This document shows, in pieces, positions 41,484 through 49,617 of a stretch of 51,711 nt of DNA. Source of the stretch: an uncultured Eubacteriales bacterium (GTDB lineage: Bacteria; Bacillota; Clostridia; Oscillospirales; CAG-272). Each line of letters begins with the position of its first letter. Positions within the stretch are counted from its first letter, which is position 1. The position numbers were made by a program, and so were the translations under genes. The stretch lies in the NCBI GenBank assembly GCA_934503195.1, contig CAKSVM010000010.1, positions 1 to 51,711 of the forward strand, given 5' to 3'. The notes beneath the pieces are model-generated. The model worked only from the letters and a program-made list of their open reading frames with translations, did no database searches and was not told where the DNA came from.

Positions 41484-42209
41484 CTACTTTGAGAAATCGA
41501 GCGGCACGTCCGAGATCACCTCGTCAAGCTCGTCGACCGAGCCGAGCGTGTAAAAGCAGGTCTTCCCGAGCTTTGACGAGTCGCAGAGCAGAACTTTTTT
41601 CCTCGACGAGCGTAGCATCACCCGCCGCAGATTCACCTCCTCGACCGAGACGTCGGTCATCAGACCCTTCTCGGACAGTGCGCGGCAGGAGAAGAACAGA
41701 ATGTCGGCGTTGATCTTCCGCGCGAACTCCTCGGCCTCCTCGCCGACGTAAGAATACGAATGGATGATCATCCGCCCGCCGGTCGAATAGGTGCTGATGT
41801 TCCGCTCAGCCAGCGCGACGGCCGTCTTCGCGCCCGACGTCACGACGACGAGATCCTTGAAGTCCGAGAGGAACGGCACGACATTGTACGCGCTCGTCGA
41901 GCCGTCCATCATGATCACCATCCCGTCGCGGACAAGCGACGCCGCCCGCCGCCCCATCTCGACCTTGACCGGGGAGCGTTCGCGCTCGCGCAGCAGAAAC
42001 GGAATCTCGGCGTCGGGCGCGATTCCCTCGCGCGTCAGCCGCGCGCCGCCGTAGACTTTGGTCAAAAGCCCGCGCTTCTCGAGCTCGGTGAGGTCGCGCC
42101 GCACGGTCGGCTCGCTGACAAAAAGACTCTCGGAAAGCTTCCGGACGCTGATATTCTCATCCTCGGCGATGAGCCGCATTATTAACTGCTGTCGTTCGGT
42201 GATCGTCAT
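41484..42209 (-). CDS. DeoR family transcriptional regulator
   Basis: A 241-residue regulator. The N-terminal winged helix (residues 1-55) includes VSEPTVRRDLTELEKRGLLT and KVYGGARL, the DeoR signature; the C-terminal DeoRC effector domain (75-230) has MDGSTSAYNVVPFL, VVTSGAKTAVALAE and STGGRMI. DeoR members usually repress and are released by a phosphorylated sugar. It is divergent from a dehydrogenase/1-phosphofructokinase/GDPD operon, which is its likely target. GGAG precedes ATG 42209. Confidence 0.92.
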   Translation of the reverse strand: MTITERQQLIMRLIAEDENISVRKLSESLFVSEPTVRRDLTELEKRGLLTKVYGGARLTREGIAPDAEIPFLLRERERSPVKVEMGRRAASLVRDGMVIMMDGSTSAYNVVPFLSDFKDLVVVTSGAKTAVALAERNISTYSTGGRMIIHSYSYVGEEAEEFARKINADILFFSCRALSEKGLMTDVSVEEVNLRRVMLRSSRKKVLLCDSSKLGKTCFYTLGSVDELDEVISDVPLDFSK

Positions 42210-42221
42210 GATCGTTTCTCC

Positions 42222-42265
42222 TGATTATTTATGATTATTCCGTCACCAAAAATGATTATTTATCA
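42222..42265. promoter_or_regulatory. Probable DeoR operator repeats
   Basis: Three copies of TGATTATT (42222, 42232, 42253), the last within the inverted repeat TGAT-TATTT-ATCA (42253-42265). They lie between the DeoR start and the divergent operon promoter. Confidence 0.6.
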
Positions 42266-42281
42266 ACATTCCCGGCGGTAC

Positions 42282-42310
42282 TTGACTGATCGCGAAATTT
42301 GTGCTATCAT
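42282..42310 (+). promoter_or_regulatory. Sigma-A promoter of the dehydrogenase operon
   Basis: TTGACT (42282-42287), 17-bp spacer, TATCAT (42305-42310). Confidence 0.8.
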
Positions 42311-42355
42311 TATTTTAGCATATTCCAAATGATTTGTCAAGGAGATTTCAGAAAA

Positions 42356-43615
42356 ATGGAAACCACAGCGGTAAGATTATACGGCGCGAACGATCTGAGG
42401 CTCGAAACCTTTAAGCTTCCGAAGACCGGAGCGAACGAAGTCCTCATGCGCGTCATGACCGACTCGCTCTGCCAGTCGACCTACAAGGCCGTGAAGCAGG
42501 GCAAGAACCACAAGCGCGTCCCCGACGACGTCGACAAAAACCCCGTCATCATCGGCCACGAGATGTGCGGCGAGATCGTCGAGGTCGGCGAAAACCTGAA
42601 GGACAAGTGGAAGGTCGGCCAGAAGGTCATCATCCAGCCCGCCCTCAAGCTTGAGAACGGACACGACCCGGGCTATTCCTACCCCTGCGTCGGCGGCGCG
42701 GCGACCTACGCCCTCGTCCCCGAGATCGTTCTGGAGCGCGGATGCCTGCTTCCGTTTGACGGAGAGGGCTGGTACAAGGGCTCGCTCGTCGAGGCGATCG
42801 GCTGCGTTCTGCGCGGCTTCAAGGGACTCTATCACACCGATTACGAAAATTACGTCCGCACCGACGGCGCGAAGGTCGGCGGAAAGCTCGCGATCCTCGG
42901 CGGAGCGGGTCCGATGGGACTCGCGACGGCCGCCCTCGCCGCCGCTTACGCGAAATCCTCGCTCGTCGCCGTCGTCGATATAAATAAGGAAAGACTCGAC
43001 CTCGCCGCGAGAAAGTTCACGCCAGAAAAGGCCGCGAAGTCGGGCGCAAGGCTCGTCTACGTCAACACGTCGGGCATGGAGGATCCCGCCAAGGCTCTCC
43101 GCGAGCTTTCGGACGGCGGATTCGACGACATTTTCGTCATGGTCCCGGTCGGAGGCCTCTTCACGCTCGCCGGGGAAATCGCGGCCGAGGACGGCTGTAT
43201 AAACTTCTTCGCGGGTCCCGCTGACCACGGACTCACGGCCGGAATCAACCTCTACCGGATCCACTACGACGGAATCCATATAGTCGGCACGGCCGGATCG
43301 ATCCCCGAGGACACGGTCGACACGATAAAGCTCATCGAAACCGGCGTCATCGACCCGTCGATCATGGTCTCGCACATCCTCGGAATCAACTCCTACGCCG
43401 ACACGATCTTCGCGATGGAAAAGCCGACCGGGGCGAAAAAGGTCTGCTACAACCACTTAAAGCTCCCGCTGATCTCGCTCGACGACTTCGAAAAGCTCGG
43501 AAAAACCGACCCGAGATTCAAAAAGCTCGACGAAATCGTCAAATCGAACGGCGGCCTCTGGTGCCAGGCGGCCGAGGATTACCTTCTCGAAAACTTCACG
43601 GAGGAAACGAAATGA
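42356..43615 (+). CDS. Zinc-binding dehydrogenase resembling L-sorbose-1-phosphate reductase
   Basis: Medium-chain dehydrogenase of 419 residues. Catalytic zinc ligands are Cys39 in DSLCQSTYKA and His68-Glu69 in IIGHEMCGEIVEVG, and the cofactor motif is GGAGPMG near residue 180. The stretches HKRVPDDV, PGYSYPCVGG, INFFAGPADH and LGKTDPRFKKL match my recollection of Firmicutes L-sorbose 1-phosphate reductases (SorE-like), which convert a ketose 1-phosphate and a hexitol 6-phosphate. Start ATG 42356 with AAGGAG 11 bases upstream. First of three coupled genes; the next encodes a ketose-1-phosphate kinase, which supports the assignment. Confidence 0.85.
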   Translation: METTAVRLYGANDLRLETFKLPKTGANEVLMRVMTDSLCQSTYKAVKQGKNHKRVPDDVDKNPVIIGHEMCGEIVEVGENLKDKWKVGQKVIIQPALKLENGHDPGYSYPCVGGAATYALVPEIVLERGCLLPFDGEGWYKGSLVEAIGCVLRGFKGLYHTDYENYVRTDGAKVGGKLAILGGAGPMGLATAALAAAYAKSSLVAVVDINKERLDLAARKFTPEKAAKSGARLVYVNTSGMEDPAKALRELSDGGFDDIFVMVPVGGLFTLAGEIAAEDGCINFFAGPADHGLTAGINLYRIHYDGIHIVGTAGSIPEDTVDTIKLIETGVIDPSIMVSHILGINSYADTIFAMEKPTGAKKVCYNHLKLPLISLDDFEKLGKTDPRFKKLDEIVKSNGGLWCQAAEDYLLENFTEETK

Positions 43616-44523
43616 TCATCACACTGACGCTTAACCCGGCCTTTGACGTCCACGCGACGCTTGAAGAATTCAAAGCCGGACACGAAAACCTCGCCGAAAA
43701 GGTCACGCGCGACGTTGGCGGCAAGGGCATCAACATCTCCCGCGCGCTGACCGCGAACGGGATCGAAAACCGCGCGCTCGTCGTCACGGGCGACGAAAAC
43801 GCCGCCGATTTCCGAGAGGGTCTGCGCCGCGAAAAGCTGGATTTCACCGAGATCGCGGTTCCCGGCCGGATCCGCGAGAACATCACGATCCACCCGGCGT
43901 CGGGCGATGAAACGCGGCTCTCGTTCAGGGGTTTCTCCGCGCCGGGACTTCTGACAAAAGTCGAAGAAATCCTCGACGCCAGTGAAAACGACATCGTGAC
44001 CTTCACCGGAAGCCTTCCGGGCGGCGTCACTCCCGACGAGGCCGGGGAATTTCTGAAAAAGCTCGTCGATTCGGGTGCAAAGGTCGTCATCGACTCGAAG
44101 TCGATCACGCTCGACCAGCTCCGAAGAATCAAACCGTGGCTCATCAAGCCGAACGACGAGGAGCTTGAAGCCTATTTCGGTAAACTCGACGACGAAAAAA
44201 TGCTCGCCGCCGCGAAGAATCTCCACGCCGACGGCATCGGAAACGTCGCGGTCAGCCTTGGCGCGAAGGGTTCGATCCTCGTCACCGATAGCGGAATTTA
44301 CCGCGCGACGCCGCCTAAAATCGACGCGGTCTCGACAATCGGCGCGGGCGACAGCATGATCGCCGGATTCATCGCCGCCACGACGCTCGGAGTTGACGAC
44401 GAGTCGAAGCTCCGGATCGCGTCGGCCTTCGGAACGGCCGCCTGCCTGCGCGAGGGCACGAATCCCCCGCTCCCGGCCGACATTTCACGGATTTCCGCCG
44501 GAATCACGATAGAACAGGAGTAA
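43612..44523 (+). CDS. 1-phosphofructokinase family sugar kinase (PfkB)
   Basis: A 303-residue PfkB-family kinase. N-terminal MIITLTLNPAFDVHATL is typical of the 1-phosphofructokinase/tagatose-6-phosphate kinase branch, with GGKGINISRAL as the sugar-binding motif and TIGAGDSMIAGF holding the catalytic Asp. It would add a second phosphate to a ketose 1-phosphate or tagatose 6-phosphate. Its ATG overlaps the dehydrogenase stop (ATGA). Taken with the sorbose-1-phosphate-reductase-like neighbour, a ketose-1,6-bisphosphate product is likely; no aldolase gene is visible here. There is no PTS transporter nearby, unlike in fru operons. Confidence 0.88.
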   Translation: MIITLTLNPAFDVHATLEEFKAGHENLAEKVTRDVGGKGINISRALTANGIENRALVVTGDENAADFREGLRREKLDFTEIAVPGRIRENITIHPASGDETRLSFRGFSAPGLLTKVEEILDASENDIVTFTGSLPGGVTPDEAGEFLKKLVDSGAKVVIDSKSITLDQLRRIKPWLIKPNDEELEAYFGKLDDEKMLAAAKNLHADGIGNVAVSLGAKGSILVTDSGIYRATPPKIDAVSTIGAGDSMIAGFIAATTLGVDDESKLRIASAFGTAACLREGTNPPLPADISRISAGITIEQE

Positions 44524-44526
44524 AAA

Positions 44527-45282
44527 ATGGAACTGAAACTCGAAGCCCATCGCGGCGTCTCGTCCGACTATCCCGAAAACACGCTCGCGGCCTTCCGTGC
44601 CGCGAAGGAACTCGGCTACTCGATGATCGAACTCGACACGAAATTCACGGCCGATCACGTCTGCGTCGCGCTCCACGACCCGACACTGAACCGCACCGGA
44701 AGAAATCCCGACGGCTCGCCGCTCGAAAAGGAGACGAAGATCTCCGACCTCACGCTCGACGAGGTCAAACAGCTCGACGCCGGACTCCATAAGGGCGAAA
44801 AGTTCAAAGGCGAAAGAATCCCGACGCTCGACGAGATCATCGACTTCGCGAAGGAAGCGGAGATTCCGCTCAAATTCGACAACGTCCTCTGGACGCACAG
44901 CCCCGCCGACCGCGGAAAGATGTTCGAAGCCCTCGGAAAGTCGGGCATCGGATTCGGAATCACCTGCTCGAAAATCAGCGAGGTCGAGGAGCTGACAAAA
45001 CGTCTTCCGATGGCCGACGTCCATTTCGATGGCGTCGTGTCGGAGGAATCGCTGAACGCACTGTCAAAGCTCGTCTCACCCGACAAGCTTTGGGTCTGGA
45101 TGCGCTTTGACAATCAGATCACGAGCTGGAACAAGACGCCACCGGCCGACGAAAATTACGCCAAAATGGTCAGGAAAGTCGGAAAATTCGCGGTCTGGCT
45201 CCTGACCACGCCCGAGGAAGCCTCCCGCGCCAAAGCTCTCGGCGCGGTCATCGCCGAGACCGACGGCCGTCTGAAGCCCTGA
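44527..45282 (+). CDS. Glycerophosphodiester phosphodiesterase family protein
   Basis: A 251-residue GDPD-type TIM barrel without signal peptide. The catalytic and metal residues are seen as HRG (His8-Gly10), ELD in MIELDTKF and HD in VALHDPTLNRT, followed by IPTLDEIID, all in the normal order. The second half is more divergent than in ordinary enzymes; LKFDN replaces the usual IEIK. It would split a phosphodiester into an alcohol and a phosphomonoester. AGGAG overlaps the end of the kinase gene, so it belongs to the same operon and may supply a polyol phosphate to it. Confidence 0.88.
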   Translation: MELKLEAHRGVSSDYPENTLAAFRAAKELGYSMIELDTKFTADHVCVALHDPTLNRTGRNPDGSPLEKETKISDLTLDEVKQLDAGLHKGEKFKGERIPTLDEIIDFAKEAEIPLKFDNVLWTHSPADRGKMFEALGKSGIGFGITCSKISEVEELTKRLPMADVHFDGVVSEESLNALSKLVSPDKLWVWMRFDNQITSWNKTPPADENYAKMVRKVGKFAVWLLTTPEEASRAKALGAVIAETDGRLKP

Positions 45283-45384
45283 CGGAACGCCGATTCAAAT
45301 CATCTCCGCGCCCGTAGCCCGCGCGGATCCGCGTTACTGCTTTCCGCCGCGACCGCGGCCCCGCGAAACAACCGATCACACGCG

Positions 45385-45416
45385 AAAAAAAGATCCGCCC
45401 GCGCGGATCTTTTTTT
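45385..45416. terminator. Bidirectional terminator
   Basis: Seven A, stem GATCCGC/GCGGATC, seven T. It lies between the convergent GDPD and SBP5 genes. The rest of the 137-base gap is GC-rich with no further feature I can support. Confidence 0.92.
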
Positions 45417-45419
45417 CGC

Positions 45420-46907
45420 TTATTTCTCGCCGTTCAGAGCCGCGACCAGCTCAGTCAGCTGCGTCTCGGTCTTTTCGCGGAGCTTTTCGGTCTCGCTCGC
45501 GAAGTTGAAATCGTAAACTACCTGCTTGAAAAGCTCGCAGTTGAGCGGAAGTACCGTCGTGAACACCGTTCCGAACTCGACTTTCGTGTTCGCGCGGAGC
45601 AGATCGAACATCGCCGCCATGTCGTTGTCGTTCGAATAACGCGTCTTCAGGCTCGTCTCGAAGTAGGTCGGCATCACCGAGCGGTAGCACTCCGACGCCC
45701 ACGCTTCGAGAACCGCGCCCGCGCGGTCGTTCTGCCCGCCGACAACCGTCGAGGGGATGTAGATGTGCGCGAATCTCTGCGCCGACGTGTAATAATCGTC
45801 CTGATTCTCGTCATACTTCGGGAAAGGAATCATTCCGACGCTGAACTTCGAGTTGTCAAGCACGCTCGCCGCGTCGCCGACCAGCGACGCCGTGAAGAGC
45901 GAATTTCCGGCCGTGAAGGCCTTCGAGACGCGGTTTCCGCCGAACGACGCGAACGCTTCGGTGTTCGAATCATCGTTTCCGCCCGGCTTTCTGACGTTTT
46001 CGTTCTCGCGGATCAGCTTCTGAAGCCGCGTGAAGACGTCGCTCGTCCGCTCGCTGATGAAGGTCAGCTCGTATCCGTCCTTCGTTTTTGTGTACATATC
46101 GACGTTCATCGCCGACGACATCATGCGGAACTTATTGAAATCGCCGAAAGTGAGTCCGTAGCGGTCGTCCGCGTCGGCCTTGGAATCGCCGTTGAGATCC
46201 GAATAAGTGTCCCTTATCATCGACTCAAGCGTGTCGAGCGTCCACTTTCCGCTCCGGACGACGTCGTACATATTCTCGGTTTTCCCGAGCGAATTCATCA
46301 GATCCTGATTGAAATAGACGCAGAGCGAGTGCTTGATGAGCGACATCGTCGCGTCGCCCGTGACGAACCAGACCGAGTCGCCCGGCATCAGCTCGCGGCA
46401 GTCCCGATTCCACCAGGGCTTGTCGAGATCGAGATATTTACTCTGCGAAAGATCCGAAAAATACCCGCCCTCGATGATCAGCGGCACGAGCGTGTAGCCG
46501 ACATACGCGTCGTAGGTTGTGTCGCCCGACATGACCATCGACTTTATCATGCTGTTGTAATCCGAAACTCCCGCCCAGACGAATTCGTAGCGTTCGACAT
46601 TCAGCTTGACTTTAAGCCGCTCCTCAACCTTCTGCCGCGCGCCGTAAACCGCGTCGTTGACGAGATTTCCGTTCTGCTCCCCGGCGTAAATGTCGTCAAA
46701 ATAGGCCGACGAATAGTCGCCGCAGAACCAGCTTACCTCGTCGCCGTTAAAATTCAGCTCGGGAAGCGAATCCTTGACGAACCCGTCGTCCGGCTCAGCC
46801 TCGGCCGTCGTGTCGGCCGGGGTCGTCGTCGGATTTTCAGCCGCCGTTCCGCCGCAGGACGCTAAAATGAGTGAAAGGAAAAGTGCCAGTGATAAAAACC
46901 GTTTCAT
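45420..46907 (-). CDS. Extracellular solute-binding lipoprotein (SBP5)
   Basis: A 495-residue lipoprotein with lipobox LASC (Cys18) and a Thr/Pro/Glu linker. It keeps the family layout: NLVNDAVYGARQKVEERL, DKPWWNRDCREL, VVRSGKWTLDTLESMIRDTY, then the EF-hand-like loop DLNGDSKADADD at about 237-248 (one Gly replaced by Ser) and IPFPKYDENQDD. It is more distant from SBP3/4 and closer in layout to SBP2. It ends an operon of AraC regulator, quinone oxidoreductase, Gfo/Idh protein and SDR. AAAGGAG precedes ATG. No permease gene nearby. Confidence 0.9.
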   Translation of the reverse strand: MKRFLSLALFLSLILASCGGTAAENPTTTPADTTAEAEPDDGFVKDSLPELNFNGDEVSWFCGDYSSAYFDDIYAGEQNGNLVNDAVYGARQKVEERLKVKLNVERYEFVWAGVSDYNSMIKSMVMSGDTTYDAYVGYTLVPLIIEGGYFSDLSQSKYLDLDKPWWNRDCRELMPGDSVWFVTGDATMSLIKHSLCVYFNQDLMNSLGKTENMYDVVRSGKWTLDTLESMIRDTYSDLNGDSKADADDRYGLTFGDFNKFRMMSSAMNVDMYTKTKDGYELTFISERTSDVFTRLQKLIRENENVRKPGGNDDSNTEAFASFGGNRVSKAFTAGNSLFTASLVGDAASVLDNSKFSVGMIPFPKYDENQDDYYTSAQRFAHIYIPSTVVGGQNDRAGAVLEAWASECYRSVMPTYFETSLKTRYSNDNDMAAMFDLLRANTKVEFGTVFTTVLPLNCELFKQVVYDFNFASETEKLREKTETQLTELVAALNGEK

Positions 46908-46929
46908 GATGATCTCCTTTTGTAAACTT

Positions 46930-47679
46930 TCAATGAACGCCTTTCAACCCGAGACACCGACCGCCGTCGACGATCAGATTGTGTCCGGTGATAAACCTTC
47001 CCGAATCCGACGCCAGAAACTCGACCGCGTCGGTGATATCTTCGGCCGTGCAGTACTTCCCGAGGAAGTTCGTCGACCGGACGTCCGAATTGTCGCCCGG
47101 ACGGTTGACAAGCCCCGGCGAGACGCAGTTGACCGTCGCGCCGAGATGCCCGAGTTCTTTCGCCAGAGCCTTTGACATGGAAATTATTCCGCCCTTCGCC
47201 GCCGAATACTCAACGCAGCCCTCGCGCCCCTGAAGCCCGAGGATCGACGCGACGAAGATGATCCGCCCGTCCGCGCCCCGCTCCTCGAGACGCGCCGCCA
47301 TTTCCTTGGCGAACCACATCGCGCCGAAGAGATTGACGCCGATGTTGTCGAGGATCACGTCGGGCGACTGCTTCGCGAGGGTCGTGATCTTAGATCTCGT
47401 CGAGCCGCCCGCCGCCGTCGCGAGAATGTCGACATTTCCGAATTCTTCGACGACCGAAGCAAAGCAGCCCTGAACCGCCGCGAAATCCCTGACGTCGCAG
47501 ACGAAAGCCTTCGCCACTCCGCCCGCCTTCACGATTTCGTCGGCGACTCTCCCCGCCGTTTCGGCCGAGAAGTCGACGACGGCGACCTTCGCGCCGCCCG
47601 CCGCGAGACGCTTCGCGATCGCCCCGCCGATATTTCCGCCCGCGCCCGTGACGAGCGCGGTCATGTTCTCAAATTTCAT
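46930..47679 (-). CDS. SDR family NAD(P)-dependent oxidoreductase
   Basis: A 249-residue short-chain dehydrogenase with cofactor motif TGAGGNIG (11-18), catalytic Ser145 in FVASILG, Tyr158 and Lys162 in YSAAK, and the C-terminal ITGHNLIVDGG. The usual NNAG reads ATAAG. ATG 47679 follows GGAGG; the longer frame extends into the upstream gene. It sits between a Gfo/Idh protein and SBP5. The SDR-then-SBP order is the same as at SBP1, which suggests both use related polyols or sugar acids. Confidence 0.9.
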   Translation of the reverse strand: MKFENMTALVTGAGGNIGGAIAKRLAAGGAKVAVVDFSAETAGRVADEIVKAGGVAKAFVCDVRDFAAVQGCFASVVEEFGNVDILATAAGGSTRSKITTLAKQSPDVILDNIGVNLFGAMWFAKEMAARLEERGADGRIIFVASILGLQGREGCVEYSAAKGGIISMSKALAKELGHLGATVNCVSPGLVNRPGDNSDVRSTNFLGKYCTAEDITDAVEFLASDSGRFITGHNLIVDGGRCLGLKGVH

Positions 47680-47690
47680 AGCATCCTCCG

Positions 47691-48671
47691 TCAAAGTAAA
47701 TCGCACGCTCTCAGAATCCACTTGTGGAGCGTCAGTTCGTAGTCGTAACTAAATGGATTTTCAACTCCCTCGCGGACGTACGAATAGAAATCCTTCGCCA
47801 TCTGATCGTACCGCCCGGTCATTTCAGGAAGTTTTATCTCGTTCTGGTAAAAGCTGTAAGCCGTGTTCGCGTTCGCGGGGGTGAAATAGAGCTTCGTCGG
47901 ACTCTCGAAGGGCTTGACCTCAAAGCTTCCGCCCTCGCAGACGACGACGAGTTGACGTCTTGTCCACCCGCCCGGCTCGTTCGACGTGACGCGGACGGTC
48001 GACGACCCGTACGGATATTCGAGAACCGCGAGCGTCGAATCGTACGAATCGGTTCCGCCGAGATGAGTTTTCGACAGAAACGGATGAATCGCCGTCGGCT
48101 CGCCCTGCAAAAGCAGCACGAGATCGATGAGATGCGAGCCGAAAATGTACATATCGCCGCCCTTAAAATGCTCGAGCCACTTTCTGAAATCGACCGAATG
48201 CTCGGTACACATATCGGTGTCGACCATCAGCACCTTTCCGAGCTCGCCCGAACGCACCTTTTTCAGAATATACTGAACCGCGTTGTTGCAGCGGTACATA
48301 TAGCCGAGCTGGACGATCAGATGATTTTTTTCGGCCGTGCGGATGACTTTTTCATACTCCGAAAAATCCTCCCCGGCCGGCTTGTCGAGATGAATGTGAA
48401 TTTTCCGATCCACGCATTCCTGCGCCGCGGGCATCATTTTCCACACGTCGGTCTCGATGAGCATCGCCTCGCAGGAGTCGAGCAGCTCGGCCTTCGAAAG
48501 CCGCGGAATTCCCTGATACGCCGGGAGATTTCCGCGCTTTTCGACCCACTCCTCGTCCTCCTCGCACCAGCCGACGATCTCGAAAAGCTCCGGGAATTTC
48601 CGGAAGGCGTTCATCTTCGCCTCGCCGTGATTGTGACCGATTCCAATCTGTCCGATACGTATCTTATCCAT
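47691..48671 (-). CDS. Gfo/Idh/MocA family oxidoreductase
   Basis: A 326-residue NAD(P)-dependent sugar dehydrogenase type. The Rossmann start is GQIGIGHNHG at residues 7-16, and the catalytic-site motif is HLDKPAGEDF, keeping the Lys that is missing in the two paralogs at 26.7-29 kb. MYRCNNAVQYILKKVRSGEL and FGSHLIDLVLLLQG are typical second-domain stretches. Its ATG overlaps the stop of the quinone oxidoreductase gene by eight bases. The substrate, possibly a sugar, inositol or sugar acid, is not visible. Confidence 0.9.
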   Translation of the reverse strand: MDKIRIGQIGIGHNHGEAKMNAFRKFPELFEIVGWCEEDEEWVEKRGNLPAYQGIPRLSKAELLDSCEAMLIETDVWKMMPAAQECVDRKIHIHLDKPAGEDFSEYEKVIRTAEKNHLIVQLGYMYRCNNAVQYILKKVRSGELGKVLMVDTDMCTEHSVDFRKWLEHFKGGDMYIFGSHLIDLVLLLQGEPTAIHPFLSKTHLGGTDSYDSTLAVLEYPYGSSTVRVTSNEPGGWTRRQLVVVCEGGSFEVKPFESPTKLYFTPANANTAYSFYQNEIKLPEMTGRYDQMAKDFYSYVREGVENPFSYDYELTLHKWILRACDLL

Positions 48672-49617
48672 GTACTTTTAATACCGCCTTTCCGGTGTGA
48701 TCGCCGTTCAGGAACTCGTGCGCGCGTTCGGCTTCCTCGACCGGGAAGACTCCGCTTATCACCGGAGCCATCTTCCCCGACGAAAAATCGGCGTAATATT
48801 CCTTCATGAGCGAAGCGAGAACCTGTTCCTTCATCGCGTTCGAACGGCTTCTGAGCGTCGAACCGATGAGCTTCAGTCCCTTTTTCATGACGCCGCGCAG
48901 GTTGATGTCCGACTCCTCGCCGGCCAGCGTCGAGACGATGATCCAGCGTCCGCCGCGGTTCATCTTGAGGAAATTCTTACCGAAATCGCTTCCCGCCGCG
49001 CAGTCGAGCGAAATATCGACCGGATTTTCGTCGAGGACGGCCGAAAGATCGCCGGTTCTGCGGTTGACCGCGATGTCCGCGCCGAGCTTTTTGACAAATC
49101 CGGCCTTCTCGTCCGAGCCGACCGTCGTGATCACCTTCGCGCCGAAATGCTTCGCGACCTGAATTGCCGCCGATCCGAGTCCGCTCGCCCCGGCCGCGAT
49201 GAAGACGGTGTCGCCCGCCTTGATTCCGGCCTCGAAAACGAGATTCAGATGCGCCGTCGCGAAGGTCTCGGGGATCGCCGCGGCCGCCTCAAACGACACG
49301 CCGTCGGGGATCGGCATCACGAGTCCGGCCGGGCACGCGACCTTTTCGGCGTATCCGCCGCCGCCAAGAAGCGCGCAGACGCGGTCGCCGACGCGGAATT
49401 TTTCAGACTTCGACTCCGAAATCACGCCCGAAACCTCAAGCCCCATCCGATTCGGCCAGCCCTCGGGCGACGGATATTTCCCCGCCCGCTGCAAAACGTC
49501 AGCGCGGTTGCAGGCCGCGAAATAGATCTCAATCATCACCTCTCCGTCGCGGGGAATCGGATCGGGGGCCTCGCCCCAGACGAGAGATTTGTCATCGTTT
49601 ACAATAATCGCTTTCAT
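48664..49617 (-). CDS. NADPH:quinone oxidoreductase family protein
   Basis: A 317-residue zinc-free medium-chain reductase. NRADVLQRAGKYPSPEG and MGLEVSGVI near the N-terminus are typical of the PIG3/QOR branch. The cofactor motif is AAGASGLGSAAIQ at about residue 142, and the C-terminal EAERAHEFLNGDHTGKAVLK is conserved. Members reduce quinones or enones with NADPH. It is coupled to the AraC regulator upstream (ATGA overlap at 49614-49617) and to the Gfo/Idh gene downstream. Here it may act on an alpha,beta-unsaturated carbonyl made by oxidation of a sugar; this is a guess. Confidence 0.88.
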   Translation of the reverse strand: MKAIIVNDDKSLVWGEAPDPIPRDGEVMIEIYFAACNRADVLQRAGKYPSPEGWPNRMGLEVSGVISESKSEKFRVGDRVCALLGGGGYAEKVACPAGLVMPIPDGVSFEAAAAIPETFATAHLNLVFEAGIKAGDTVFIAAGASGLGSAAIQVAKHFGAKVITTVGSDEKAGFVKKLGADIAVNRRTGDLSAVLDENPVDISLDCAAGSDFGKNFLKMNRGGRWIIVSTLAGEESDINLRGVMKKGLKLIGSTLRSRSNAMKEQVLASLMKEYYADFSSGKMAPVISGVFPVEEAERAHEFLNGDHTGKAVLKVHG

